In this document: piece after piece, positions 1-12,284 of the stretch
Layout: each line of letters starts with the position of its first letter
Numbering within the stretch: the stretch's first letter is position 1
DNA from: Owenia fusiformis
Taxonomy: Eukaryota; Annelida; Polychaeta; Sabellida; Oweniidae
DNA: 64,000 bases
NCBI GenBank assembly: GCA_903813345.2
Contig: CAIIXF020000004.1
Coordinates: 19,690,477-19,754,476 of the forward strand
Reading direction: 5' to 3'
Translations under genes and position numbers: made by a program
Notes under the pieces: model-generated
Told to the model about the DNA's origin: nothing
Database searches by the model: none
Seen by the model: the letters and a program-made list of their open reading frames with translations, nothing else

Positions 1-20
1 CCGAGGGGATCTTACTTCAG

Positions 21-3000
21 GGGGGCCTTATCTTCCGTGGCATAATGATGAATATCCAGCTATATAACTGGGACAGGTAGGCATTAGTTAAATCATAGTA
101 GCACTAGAAAAAGCTGGATGAGGAAAATGAGTTATTCTGAAATGCCTCTGGTTATCTTACATTTGAAGGAATTAGAAGGGAAAGAGATGTAATGAGAGTA
201 AGTCTCAAGAAAGTCACAATTGTACAATAATACCTCATGCCTCATCATTCCATCTCATATCCACATTTTACATTCTATCCCTTCTTTTATTCCTTAAAGT
301 CATGTGTCTAACTTCCAATATGTTAAACTGTAAACTAAAATTTTACTAATAAGTGGGATACTTATTGACAAAAATTGCTTATTTTGTCATACTAGTCTTC
401 AAAAACGGTAACACTTTTTAGGAGTGCAAACATCACCAATTTTTTAATACATAAACTCAAATGTATATTTAGATTGTCACTTAGAATTTTCAAATCACTA
501 ATCCTCAGGAAAAATATCCAATATTTTCCTCACATATCCTAAATCTTCACTTTGGTGATCATTTTTAATTTTCACTTCGCCCCAAATTAATTCAAACAAA
601 GTCAGAACAAAATAATTTTGAAAAGAAAATTGTATGATTTGGAAGAAGAAAGAGATTTACATTCAGTGAAGCCAAAATTCAATGCACTTAGCTACTTGTG
701 ACATCTTTTCAATTTGCTAAAAACCACATCCCATCTGAAACAGTTGACTTCCTGTCTATAAGAGAACTAAGCTTTTATTCGCAAATGCAACTTTCAGATA
801 AACCTACTATTTTATGGGTAACTAATTTTGATATGAATAGTACACTATTCCATTCATATTTAAATGAGTTGTTCAAAAATAGTGATTAATCTGGTAGGCG
901 ACCGCCATTTGCAAATACAAGCTAAGTAAAAGCTAAGTGTGTTTCCTTAACATAAGCTAATATGAGATATTCTCACAGAGCCCTGGAGTTGGCAGTGAAA
1001 CACAAGACGCATGTTGACACAGTGCTTGCATACAGAAAGAGATATCTGGGACAGTTTGACCGTAAGGAGAAAAACAAACGATTTCTTCAGTACTCAGAAG
1101 GGGTGAGTTAAGTTTATGTAAAGCTTTTGATATATTCTTTTGAACAAATAGGAATACAGTATATTATTAAATGCAATGTACAGGAATATTATGTTAAGAT
1201 TTTATGTAATGTATTTTAAGTGTATCTGATGTTAAAAGAAATTCAATTTCTATGTGACTCATTCCAAAGTGAGGATTTAACCAACAAAAATCTCGACTCT
1301 GTTTTGGACATAACCTAATCAAAAATTTGATATTTCCCAGTCTATGTCTTGTAAAAAGCAACTATGAAAGGCACTGAGGAATGGAGTACCTTATTTCTCA
1401 CAACATGAGGAGACTAATTTAAACGTAAATTGTATTTTAGTCAATGAAAACATGTTTAGTAGTATATATAGTACATGTAATGTCCCGAGTGTAATGTGAG
1501 CCAAATCTGTCATATCATTTATAGACAACTATGATAATTGACCCAAGTATTGGGCTAACAAAGAAAGCATCTTGAATGGCATTTATGATAGCCTTAGAAA
1601 CAGATTGCTTGAATATCTCTGAGATATTCAGGTGCAGATCAGCTTCAAGCAAAGATATCCTTGAAAATAACTCACTAAAAATCACATACTAGTATCTAAA
1701 TGCAAATATTAATATCCTCTTGAGTAATAAAAGTCATAGAATATTGTCTGCACATATGCATATAGTTCTTATAAGAGTCTTCTATATTGTACAGCAGTGC
1801 CAGAGCATTCTCATATGACGTGACCCTGACCCTCCTCCCTGCCTTTCACCTCCAAGTCTCCAGTCCACTAGATATTGCCCTGGGTCACATTTGACACGGT
1901 GGCGGTCAAGAAAGTGAAGGGATTGTCCCTCTGTTAATTGCCATGCCCCTTGGTAGTAATAGCAAACACGTTGGATCTGAAATCATAACAACATCTTGAA
2001 AATTTCATGCTCCTTGGTAATAGTTGCAAACATGTCTGATCCGAAATCATATACAACATCTTGAAAATGTCACGCCCCTTGGTAATAGTTGCAAACACGT
2101 CTGTTCTGAAATCATATACAACATCTTGAAAATGTCACGCCCCTTTGTAATATAGCAAACACGTCTGTTCTGAAATCATATACAACATCTTGAAAATGTC
2201 ACGCCCCTTTGTAATAGTTGCAAACACGTCTGTTCTGAAATCATATACAACATCTTGAAAATGTCACGCCCCTTGGTAATAGTTGCAAACACGTCTGTTC
2301 TGAAATCATATACAACATCTTGAAAATGTCACGCCCCTTTGTAATAGTTGTAAACACGTCTGTTCTGAAATCATATACAACATCTTGAAAATGTCACGCC
2401 CCTTTGTAATAGTTGCAAACACGTCTGTTCTGAAATCATATACAACATCTTGAAAATGTCACGCCCCTTTGTAATAGTTGCAAACACGTATGTTCTGAAA
2501 TCATATACAACATCTTGAAAATGTCACGCCCCTTTGTAATAGTTGCAAACACGTCTGTTCTGAAATCATATACAACATCTTGAAAATGTCACGCCCCTTT
2601 GTAATAGTTGCAAACACGTCTGTTCTGAAATCATATACAACATCTTGAAAATGTCACGCCCCTTTGTAATATTTGCAAATACGTCTGTTCTGAAATCATA
2701 TACAACATCTTGAAAATGTCACGCCCCTTTGTAATAGTTGCAAACACGTCTGTTCTGAAATCATATACAACATCTTGAAAATGTCACGCCCCTTTGTAAT
2801 ATTTGCAAATACGTCTGTTCTGAAATCATATACAACATCTTGAAAATGTCACCCCCCTTTGTAATAGTTGCAAACACGTCTGTTCTGAAATCATATACAA
2901 CATCTTGAAAATGTCACGCCCCTTTGTAATATTTGCAAATACGTCTGTTCTGAAATCATATACAACATCTTGAAAATGTCACGCCCCTTTGTAATAGTTG

Positions 3001-5785
3001 CAAACACGTCTGTTCTGAAATCATATACAACATCTTGAAAATGTCACGCCCCTTTGTAATATTTGCAAATATGTCTGTTCTGAAATCATATATTTTGATT
3101 TGGCGGATTTGGCCAATGGATAAAAACTGCCAAATTAAGTCCCTGCCATTTTTTAAATGAAATTCATGTGTTACCTTGCACAATAAAATTTTGGTGAAAA
3201 TCTTGTCTGGACCATGGATAAAATGTCAATTTTAAACTATTTCCTAAGATCTCCGCTGGTTTAGATAAAACAATCTGATACCAGGAGAGGTAAAATGGAT
3301 ATGGAAGTGAGCTGTGGAGTAGTACGATAGATTTTGGCTCAGTTCACCAAATTAAATAGCAGCCAAAATTTCAAAAAATGCTGAATTCACCAAATTAAAT
3401 ACAGAGAGACATGCAAATCCATTAGAACTAAAATTTCTTCTTAAAAATGTTGCCAGATAACCATTTTATCTAATCTTTGTTGCACCTTTAAATAGTTAAA
3501 CAGGCCTACCTGAGACTTGGTATTAGAGTTCACCCTTGCTGCTCTCTCAGCCAAGGTCATTGCTGTGTTCAGGGTCTTGGACACATAGGGCAGGACAACT
3601 TCTTTATCAAGTTCAACATTTTGGTTTTCTAGAATACAGAAATGAGTATTTTTAAAATCATCCTCCAAATTAAGATACCTCTGAGATGGCATAAATCTTT
3701 TATTTTTTTAGCTAATATTAGCGCAACGTGTCATTGACACAATTCAGTCTTCTTCTACTCACCCTCATTTTCATCTGTAGTGTTAATTGCTCCACTAGCT
3801 GGGAGCTCAGCTGGTTTTCCTCCACTTTCCTCTATGGGCAAACATGTTGCCATGGAAGTCAACACAGCCAAAGCTATAATGAATCTCATCATTCCTCTTT
3901 ATGCAGTGAACTCATATATTATGAAAGATTATCTAAAGGCTCTAAAAATGTAATTTCCCATACCCCTATTTATACAATTTTCTAGATGTTTTTGTTGTTC
4001 CTGTTTTTAGTTAGATAACATTTCAAAGATAAGTTTCCTAAAAATGTTATTAAAACATGCTATGAATGAATAAAATGCAATCATAACATATCCGTAAAAA
4101 CAGATAATTAGTAAGAGTACTTGACACAATTGCATTATACAGTAAAACCTGCGAACAGGGAATGCTCTTCGGACTGGAGGAAAGTTTCCTTGTTCAGAGG
4201 TTTTCCCTATAGAGAGGGGTCACACTTTCAGCAAACTCAGAATTGCCGAATAAGCATTTTTTGTATATATTTGGGCATTTATTGATTTTACCAATGCCGA
4301 CTCAATACTTGGTTGCTAGACCTTGTTGTGACATCTTGGAAGATGTATGAAGGTCTTCCACCTCCCTCCTTTAGGTGAGGGTAAGGAGCATTCTCCCGAT
4401 GTTGATTTTAGCCGCTGCTGCTGGCGCATGATGATGTCTAGTTGTTGTAATTGTTGATAGATTTGGCTCAACATGACACATGTACTTATCTGTTATCTCC
4501 ATATAACAATTGTGTCAATCACTAGATTATCACAACTGATTTGATGCAATTATGTTTGTTGAAAGGAAGAATTAGCGTCATGATAATTATTAACAAACAG
4601 ATTAGTATTAGTTTTAAAATATATCAGGGTAATTAACAGTGGGTGGGATGCTTATATCTTGTAAACAATTGGCTTATCTTAATCTCAATCATATCAATCC
4701 AAGCTTTTTAGAATTAGATATTGGCTTAAGACTTTCACACCTCTGAAAAATAATGGAATATACAGTGTCACCAATATTCCATATTCCTTATTCACAGGTG
4801 AATTTTCATAATTTGCCCCAAAATAGTGTTCCTTGTTCCCTGTTCACAGGTTTTCCCTACAGAGAGGGTCCGTTAACATGTAAGTCAATGGAAAAATATT
4901 TGGTTCTTTTGAAAAGCATTCCTTGTTCATAGGTTTTCCCTACAGAGAGGTATTCCATCGGACAGGTTTTACTGTACTTTCAAAGTTCAAGTATCGGTGA
5001 AAATAAACATTTTTCTGTTGTATTTATGAATTGATTATATTATCATTTTTGTTTTGAAAATGTGTATCAATAATAAACACAATCATTTTTCATTTTGGAT
5101 TAAATTTTGTTGTCTTCAAAATAAAATAGTGTTCAGTTAGAGTACAAAAAGGCAATGTTTAATTTTTTTGGTGTGAGCAATGGTTTACTTCTTAAAAGAA
5201 AAGTGGTTTGATATTGATATTTTGATTTTCCTTCTTTTGAAATACGGTACCTTTATTCATGAAAATTTCCTTTTTAATACACAAATCCTATATAAAAAAA
5301 AATGCATTTACTGAATATACTGAATTCAACATTTAAATATCAAGTTGTTTTTATATAGCAATCAATATTTCAAGAAAACTATGTGTTGATTGCTTCCTGC
5401 TTATTTCAGAGTCAGAACTTTTTATCATTGTACATAAATGTACTTTTTTGACATGAAGGATGGGCCGAAAAGTAGCACTTGTTCCAATGGTCAAAAAATG
5501 TCTACAAGCTATGACTGTTTGAAGGTTGCACTATCAACTTTAGTCCTTTCTTGTTATTGGTTTAGTTGTAGATGGTGTCACATTCCACAGCTAATTAGTT
5601 CATAGGAGGAAATTTGGATTTTACATCTGCATGGTTTACTTCCTCATCTATCTGTCTATGTTTATGATGAAAAGTTAACATTACAAATTGTGTTTCAGGT
5701 TGAGATAGACTGGGAAAAAATAGAGACAAAAATTGAGATGGAATACCAGAAAGAACGAGAGAAACCAAGTGGAGGAAAACGATGA
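21..5785 (+). CDS. IFT80: IFT80, last three coding exons (3' partial)
   Basis: Coding exons are 21-76, 979-1102 and 5699-5785, each flanked by AG and GT and joining in phase; the stop TGA is at 5783-5785. The 88 visible residues match the C-terminus of IFT80: NIQLYNWDR, then [19 protein letters not shown], then an acidic-basic tail starting [20 protein letters not shown] and ending GGKR. IFT80 is a WD-repeat and TPR-like subunit of the IFT-B complex that carries cargo along cilia. The WD repeats lie upstream of the window. The tail after the last helix is shorter and less serine-rich than I recall for the human protein. The 4.6-kb final intron is unusual: it holds a 65-bp satellite, a MITE and a probable nested gene on the other strand. 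The identification rests on near-identical motifs and is secure. Confidence 0.95.
1868..3892 (-). CDS. Probable small secreted protein nested in the last IFT80 intron
   Basis: Exon 1 is 3763-3892 and exon 2 is 3510-3628, joined in phase (GTGAGT donor, TTCTAG acceptor). The candidate last exon is 1868-1930, with its stop at 1868-1870. The start ATG at 3892 has an in-frame TAA two codons upstream. It opens a clear signal peptide ([17 protein letters not shown]), then an acidic Pro/Glu/Asn-rich mature part and a predicted helix in exon 2 ([14 protein letters not shown]). The model gives 103 residues. I recognise no family. No pair of basic residues of the neuropeptide-cleavage type is seen. Exons 1 and 2 are well supported. 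Exon 3 is less so: its phase fits, but the acceptor has a weak pyrimidine tract and abuts the 65-bp satellite, which fills intron 2. It is antisense to IFT80 and wholly inside an intron. Confidence 0.5.
1938..3091. repeat. 65-bp tandem satellite, about 17-18 copies
   Basis: Period 65 bp, seen for example as the shift of the CAAACACGTC core from 2221 to 2286. The unit carries TCTGTTCTGAAATCATATAC and ATGTCACGCCCC. The first units (1938-2100) are the most diverged and the inner ones nearly identical, as expected from unequal exchange. Two alternating subtypes, with GTTGCAAACACG and with TTTGCAAATACG, alternate near the right end, suggesting recent duplication of a 130-bp dimer. It lies in the last IFT80 intron and in intron 2 of the nested gene. 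Confidence 0.95.
4140..4974. mobile_element. Tc1/mariner-type (pogo/Tigger-like) MITE
   Basis: The termini CAGTAAAACCTG and CAGGTTTTACTG are inverted copies flanked by TA, the target duplication of the Tc1/mariner superfamily. Subterminal repeats of the type GGTTTTCCCTA-AGAGAGG appear near both ends in several copies. No transposase reading frame is visible, so it is non-autonomous. It lies in the last IFT80 intron, upstream of the nested secreted-protein gene. Confidence 0.75.
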
Positions 5786-5910
5786 GACAATTATTTTTTT
5801 TTAAAGTGAGGCTAAAGTGATATTCTGCGTATGTGGCTTTCAACCAGATCTGAGTTAAATGGAGTAAAACATGTCATGGGTTGTATATGAACTGCCTGTG
5901 CTTTGTCAAC

Positions 5911-5916
5911 AATAAA
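5911..5916 (+). terminator. IFT80 polyadenylation signal
   Basis: An AATAAA hexamer lies 126 bases after the IFT80 stop codon, in a region with no other coding sequence. The adjacent TIR element starts at 6028, so the transcript probably ends just before it. Confidence 0.6.
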
Positions 5917-6027
5917 ACATTGACAGAATCAGACCATTAAGCTCCAGGTCTGCTAAGTACATTGAACAGATACAATCCAATGAAATCCTTATATTCATTA
6001 TTGACCTTTTCTTGAAGCAAAGAGTAT

Positions 6028-8368
6028 CACTGGGGGGTATCGTGATGCAACAACACCGTGTTGTTGCATCAAGATGGCCACACTTCCGGTAATAGATTTT
6101 CGTACGATATTTTGTTTTCCCAATTTAAACCCATTTTTAGGACGAGTTGCTCAATAATCATACACGTGCAGTTAGCGCATGATCTATATTTAAAAAAACA
6201 GTCATTAGTATACATGTAGCATCATCAAGAAGCGATATATTCGCGGTTTTAATTCCTCACTATTGATGCAACAACACCACGCTGTTTATTATCGATGATG
6301 CAACAACACCAATGTGTTGATGCAAAAACGCCAATATAATGTATCATTGAATAACAGGAGAAACTGTTTTTAGGTGTTGGTCGGGACATGAATAAAACTC
6401 GTTTCAGGTCAGTGGTCCATGAATGAAACGTATTTTGTTTGGTTTCGTAATGTATTTGACTTTATCAAAGATAAACGGATATACAGGGCAAACTAAAAAC
6501 ATAGGCTAAGTATTGAATCCCCGGGAGCCAACCTCATTGATATTGTATCTGAAAAATAAAGATTATACATTTTCTTAATTAAATGCCCTTGATTTACCGT
6601 ATGGAAATTGTTTACAAAGAACTAATATAATTATGGAAAGACAACAGATATCAGTCATTTTGTGTTGTATATCCTTTGTTATCCCACCCAAAGTATGACG
6701 TCTATCAAGTTGAAGAGTTGTATACGATGACCAGGAGTTGAGTTCGCTATCCAGGAGTTGTACATCGTTCTCAATAGTTGTATAAGATGAGTGTTGAAAT
6801 TTTGAGGCCCATTTTCTTCAAAATTTTGGCCTGAAATTAAAAAATAAGGCCTTAAAAGGCCCAGTAATGACCAAAAAGGCCCAGTTTCTGGGGCCTCAAG
6901 GCCCAATTTTTTTCTGGGCTGGCCAAAAGCCCCCCCCCCCCAGATCCGCCAGTGGAGGTGATATTGATATCTGCACGAGAAAGCAAAGCAAACGAGTGCA
7001 TATATCAATATCACCGAGTAGATTAAAATGATATTCTAAAAAAATAGTATGTTATCATTATCCTACAATTACAAGGAGTGTGCTAAATGTATAATAACAT
7101 TGAAAATGAATTTCATGCCAAATAGAGTCAATTTGGCGGGAAATCAACAAGCGCATATTGGTTTTCCGGAATATATCGTGGCGATATCCTCCGGTTATTC
7201 ATTTTGCCAATTAGATATGAAATTTATTTTTTAATGTAATTATACATTAAGCACACTAAGTGTAGGATAAAATATGATATTCCCAGAGGGCCCGGGGGAA
7301 TCTGGGATTTTACCTTTTTGGGACTTAAATCCTATCACTTTTGTTTACCTTTTTTTACTCAGTTGGAGAGAACAAATCCAAAGAGAGCAATACTTCTACA
7401 TGTGCGCCGTGCAAGATTTTCATAAAACGTGTAACTAAACTTCACTAACAAAGTCAATTAGACGTTTTTACACGCTGGCTCTCCAATTTGGAGGCAACAA
7501 AGAATCATATCATACCATATCATATCATATCATATCATATCATATCATATCATAGATGAAGCAATCATCCCATCAACATGCTTTGTGAAATGTTCTCCGA
7601 TAAGCTCACGAATGTCACAGTTAAACTGTTTTAGTTATATTTTGATAAACAGTGGTAACATACATCTACTAGTTTATCACTGTTCCACAGATGGATGACA
7701 GATAATTTCCAATAGCTCGTCATGTTGACCGAGAACGAAAGATGTTTGTCCACCATTTTGAATGATACTAACTGGAGTCAGGGTCATCAAGCTATGGAAC
7801 GGTGGTTTATGAAAATAGATTGGGTTACTATAGCTTGCTATGTTAAAGGCGATTGAACTATGTTATAGAACAACTTCCAGTACATTATTATATTTAAAAG
7901 TATAAATTTTTTAAAATACATATAAAGAATCTTCGCCCGCAGAACGTGTATTTTGAATGCCTTGAGAAGAACGCAAATGGGTAATGGACCGGTGTTGCAA
8001 TAGTAGCATTTAAAAATCTGTTCCTCTCGAGATTTATGGTCTTCTGAAATTATACTATTAATTGGTGTTGCTGCATCATTGCTCAAATCTAGAGGAGTGT
8101 TGTTGCATCTTCGGTTTGGTGTTGTTGCATCAATAGTGAGGAACTAAAACCGTGAACATATTGCTCCTTGATGATGCTACATGTATACTAATGACAGTTT
8201 CTTTAAATATAGATCGTGCGCTAACTGCACGTGCATGGTTATTGAGAAACTCGTCCTAGAAATGGGTTTAAATTGGGGAAACAAAATATCGTACGAAAAT
8301 CTATTACCGGAAGTGTGGCCATCTTGATGCAACAACACGGTGTTGTTGCATCACGATACCCCCCAGTG
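6028..8368. mobile_element. 2.34-kb TIR DNA element with AGTAT target duplication
   Basis: The ends CACTGGGGGGTATCG and CGATACCCCCCAGTG are inverted repeats that continue with few mismatches for about 250 bp (6028-6277 against 8119-8368). Each terminal repeat has its own palindrome near the tip (GATGCAACAACAC, then its complement). Perfect 5-bp copies AGTAT lie at 6023-6027 and 8369-8373. Just inside the TIRs are further spaced copies of GATGCAACAACACC. No transposase is recognised in the interior, which includes a CATAT microsatellite. A truncated relative lies at 44344-44630. The CACTG tip and 5-bp duplication do not let me name a superfamily. Confidence 0.85.
7505..7553. repeat. (CATAT)n microsatellite
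   Basis: About nine copies of the pentamer CATAT, the first slightly imperfect, inside the large TIR element. Confidence 0.95.
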
Positions 8369-10008
8369 AGTATGTGACATTAACTTATATGCCATGTCTG
8401 ACTGATATAATTCCTGACTAACAGTGAAATGTTGAATTGTTTACTAGAGTATGTTGGAATGGATACTGAATGCAAATATAAAGTTGTAAATAATATACAC
8501 AGGCGTGTTTTCTTCAAATTGATTACAGAATTATTGGAAACAAACAGTGTTATGATGACAAACCAAGATATTAATGCTATCAATGTTCATGAAGATTCTA
8601 TCATAACTGAGAACTCATTTCAAAAGAAATGGTTGTATTTTCTCTCAACCCTTATCCATAAACTGCAAGTAAACAAACTTTGCCCATTTAGACTAACTGG
8701 AGTTCGTAAGATATGTTAAAGGACAGGTGGCGGTAAACCCCTCTTTTAGCCCCCCTACAAAACAAGTATATATTGACATGGAATTGATGAGGAAGTATGA
8801 CTTATTACTTAAAATGTGATTTCTGAGAATTTTGACATTTGACCTTGACATTAGAGTAGTTTAAAGGTCAACTTTGAGAGATGCTATTTTTGCCCAAATT
8901 TTGCCATTTTCTAATACAAGAAATGAAAGCAATTGGCTTAATTTTGATTGCGACATGTGAATGGAAATAGAAATATTCTTTATAAATTATCACGGGCAAT
9001 TACGGAATCATGGAAAATCTTGAGAATAAATCCCCATATGGGCATTTTTAGGGGGACTGAATTTTCCTGTTTCAAAAATTAATGTCCTTGTTGCCTTTTG
9101 AGACTCCAACAGTATCCTAAGCATGTTTTAAGAGTTGGGGTGTGATTATTGTTTTAATGCCCATGGGCAATTGGGATAAAATGACTGCAATTAAATGCAC
9201 ACAAGGGCACTTCCATGAGAATGGATTTTCTTATTTCAATTGCTTCTCACCAGTTTTCTAAACATGTTTGCCATATTCTAAATAGTTATAGGGTCACTTT
9301 TAATAAATGCCCATTGGCATTTGCTTTGGAATTTGAAATTAAATGTCTGTATGGACACTTAATTTTGAAGTTATTTGCCAATTTGCAGTTCCCATATTTG
9401 AAACACAAATAATTCAGAGAAATCCTCTTTCAATATATATCATAAAATATAAGGCAGCATCATGTATAAATGGCATGACACTCAAAGGATTGCTTAAAAT
9501 TCTCTACTTATACCCTATTTAGAAAAATACTAAGGCCATTCAAAGATGTTTTTATAATTAATGTCACAAAATTCTATGTTTTCAGAATAAACAAAATGTT
9601 CCCATGTACTCTGTACTTGTAATGGATATAAATGACAAAGGGAATTGTGATCTTGGATTATATTGTAGTGAAATGAGTTCCAAGATTGATTAAAAACTAT
9701 GTGTATATAAGCTTCAGTATTGTCTTCATTAACAAAGTCATCTGAATCAAGAGGTGTGTTACTTGCCTTCCCACAGTGTGTTATTGCATTTTCACTATTA
9801 AATAGTATATAAAACCCTTTTAAATAAAAAAAGCTTTTGTAGTTTTTAATAAAAGGCCCTTCATCAGAAAGCCAACATATAATTAATTTGAATGGCCTAA
9901 TCTGTACATGCAGTTATGTAGTGTACATGTATGCCAAGGTTACCAGCCATATTGAAAACATAAACCAGTCAGCCCTATTTTCATCACAAAAGTTAAGTTT
10001 TAGTGGTG

Positions 10009-10103
10009 AGCCCACACTCCCACAACAATGATATTTGCAGGGAAGCTACTTCACAGTCTCTGCATTATACAGTTTCAATATCTTTTTTGTGGGAGTGTGG
10101 GCT
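10009..10103. repeat. Perfect 17-bp inverted repeat
   Basis: AGCCCACACTCCCACAA at 10009-10025 is matched by its exact complement at 10087-10103, with a 61-base spacer. It may be the relic of a short foldback element. Confidence 0.85.
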
Positions 10104-10793
10104 GATGGTTAAATTTTCAGTGAAAGAGAATGAGCACCATGCTAAAAATTGATGACAAAGTGAACAAAAATGACAATGTTTTCCAGATTTGCATGAGTAA
10201 ACCTCATACATAGCTGGATTTTGTTAATGTTCTACTCCAAATGCCTGTATGCTACATGTTCCATATAATAAATTCTATATTATGATACGTTTTGATATTA
10301 TTTTGATGGTAAACATAGTGTGTACCCATATTCAGACAGTCTTGTGATAGGGGTTCTTACTGCCAATTTTTCAAAGAAACTGAAACTAATGCCATTTTTT
10401 GAAATTGCACATTTCAAGAAAAAAGGTTTATCTACAACTTGCAATCGGTTTTAAAAGTAAATGGAAGAATGAGTTTTTTGGAAAAGGTTTAAGTTGACCA
10501 ATAGTCTGTTAAATGGACCTGTTCTTCACAAGTCGTTTTAATTTTATCGCCAATATTTTGATAAAAGACCAGACTGAAGCAGTCATATTATCAGCTTATT
10601 CTACTGCACTTGTGATTTCCTTTTTGTTTTTCAATTGCATCTCCAATGTATGGCAAAGTTCTAGCTGGCAGCTGACACTACCTTTACAATGATGTGAAAT
10701 AACAGACTGTGTTGCTTGAAAAGGTTGTAATGCATTTGCATTATGTAGGATTAAATTTTTTATACTCTGTTAAAATATTTCAATTTAAGAGTT

Positions 10794-10870
10794 TTATTAT
10801 CCCAACGAACGAAGTCCGTCTGCCTGGAAGATAACTCAAATACTAGTGAATGGATTTGCCATTTTCTAGT
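10794..10870. repeat. Solo end of the TTATCCCA/GAACGAAG element family
   Basis: Starts TTATTATCCCAACGAACGAAG and continues with ATAACTCAAATAC-AGTGAATGGATTTG, as at the left end of the element at 12393. Only one end is seen, so it is truncated. Confidence 0.55.
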
Positions 10871-11206
10871 TTTATCATCCTTTGAACATTTTTAATTGCT
10901 CATCATCCTTCCTATGTGCACCATGCAACCTTCGCAGAGGTAGAAATAAGTAAAAATGTTCATGCTTATTTTCTAGAAACCAAAACGATTCTTATTTTTA
11001 ATATTCCATGAAACAACTCATTTTTGGGTGGGCATTTTGTATTGATTTCAATGACTTTGAAGATTTGTTGGAATCCAAAATGAACCCAGTTGAATTGTGA
11101 ATCAATGTCTAATTGGCAAAAATTGGAAATAAACACACAAGTCTGTTTATACCTGTATTAACTAATCCATACATAAAGACATAAATGTACATAATAATTT
11201 AAACAA

Positions 11207-11212
11207 TTTATT
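11207..11212 (-). terminator. EMSY polyadenylation signal
   Basis: TTTATT on the + strand (AATAAA on the - strand) lies about 150 bases past the EMSY stop codon at 11360-11362. Confidence 0.5.
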
Positions 11213-11359
11213 TGTATATTCTTCGGGTGTTTCACACTGTACATGATAATTGTTTCAGTTTACACTCTCATATCCAAATATAGTCCATGCCAGTGTACCA
11301 CTAGCATTGATGCACAGTTTACACAAACACTCTTGCAAATGAACACATGTAAAATATCC

Positions 11360-12284
11360 TCACTGTTGCTGAGGCAATGCTGCCCAATCTTGCGTTGGAG
11401 ACTTATCATATTTCAACTTTTTAACATTAGGGCTCCCAACAGGAGAGATCTGGTGATGTCTATTGCTCCACTTCTCCATCATCTTAATGTATTCTATCTC
11501 ATAGAAACTGAACACCTCCTCCCCATCCTTCCTGGCGTCATGACCTGGGGGGTTATATCTGTAGCAGTTGTCTCGCACTAGTAACATGTCTTCGTGAAAT
11601 GCCTCAAAATTCTGGTACTGGCCAACCTGCAAGCGGAAATAATGCTAAATCCTGAGAACACTTGTAATGGTAAAACCCTGAAATATGGTGAAATAGGCAT
11701 ATTGTATTCTTAAAATACTCTGATAACTAGGGCTCAGACAGTTTCACAATTTCTCGGTTCGGTTTGATTCACAACATTGGACTTTTGGTTCTATTTTCAG
11801 TTTGGTTTTTCAGTTCTTATCAACCTTATGAAATTAAATCTTGAGACACCAGTTCAGGAAGAAATTAATAATTTTTGGTTTAAAATCATCAGGGCCTGCA
11901 GTGAAATCGTTAAGTGGAATCATAATTTTATAACTTCTTCATTATCAACAGGATTAGGACTTTCAAAATTTTTTATAATGTTTATTTCTATTTTTACACT
12001 GGAAATTCATCATTTCCCATTGTTTTCAAATTGTTTAATATTCTTTATTTTAATTGGAAATGCTTTTTCATATGCAGATGACTAAGCCTAAACTCTGAGT
12101 CTCATCTTACAAGACATTTACCTCTAGTTTTCTCTTAATTGTGCCAAAGTCCATGGGATTCTTGATTATTTTATAGTAACCAGGAGCTTCCTCTGGGTTG
12201 ACTGGTCTAGTGAACCATGAAGCTGCATTGATATCACCCTTGTCCCTGTTGATGCCTCTGTAGCGTGACACTCGTTGCAACAGC
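11360..12284 (-). other. Bromodomain at the EMSY C-terminus, coding exons 17-18
   Basis: Exons 12122-12284 and 11360-11626 encode about residues 949-1091. The order fits a bromodomain: helix Z (LLQRVSRYRG), ZA loop (SWFTRPVNPEEAPGYYKII, then KNPMDFGTIKRKL), helix B (NFEAFHEDMLLVRDNCYRYN), and helix C (EEVFSFYEIEYIKMMEKW). The Asn of YRYN sits where the acetyl-lysine-binding Asn is expected, and the shelf reads WFTRP instead of WPF. A basic tail (VKKLKYDK) ends the protein. Exon 16 ends GGWVRAALG and runs in phase into LLQRVSRYRG, giving a continuous helix, so this looks like one transcript, not a neighbouring gene. Confidence 0.9.

Larger units (their letters stand above)
8369..11206. other. 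Intergenic region between the convergent IFT80 and EMSY genes
   Basis: AT-rich sequence with stop codons in all frames apart from short chance ORFs. The only structures I can point to are the 17-bp hairpin at 10009-10103 and a solo transposon end near 10794-10870. I see no gene. Confidence 0.6.

Noticed and set aside
1938-3091. Regular 65-bp spacing considered as a CRISPR array
   Set aside because: The whole unit repeats with no unique spacers, and the context is an animal intron; it is a satellite.
8429-8719. 96-codon + strand ORF next to the TIR element
   Set aside because: No motif, AT-rich composition like the flanking noncoding DNA, and no splice or polyadenylation context that supports a gene.
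11360-12284. Bromodomain exons as a separate gene, such as a BRD-family member
   Set aside because: No start codon or promoter is evident; the upstream EMSY exon joins in phase and supplies the first helix, and no EMSY stop occurs before.
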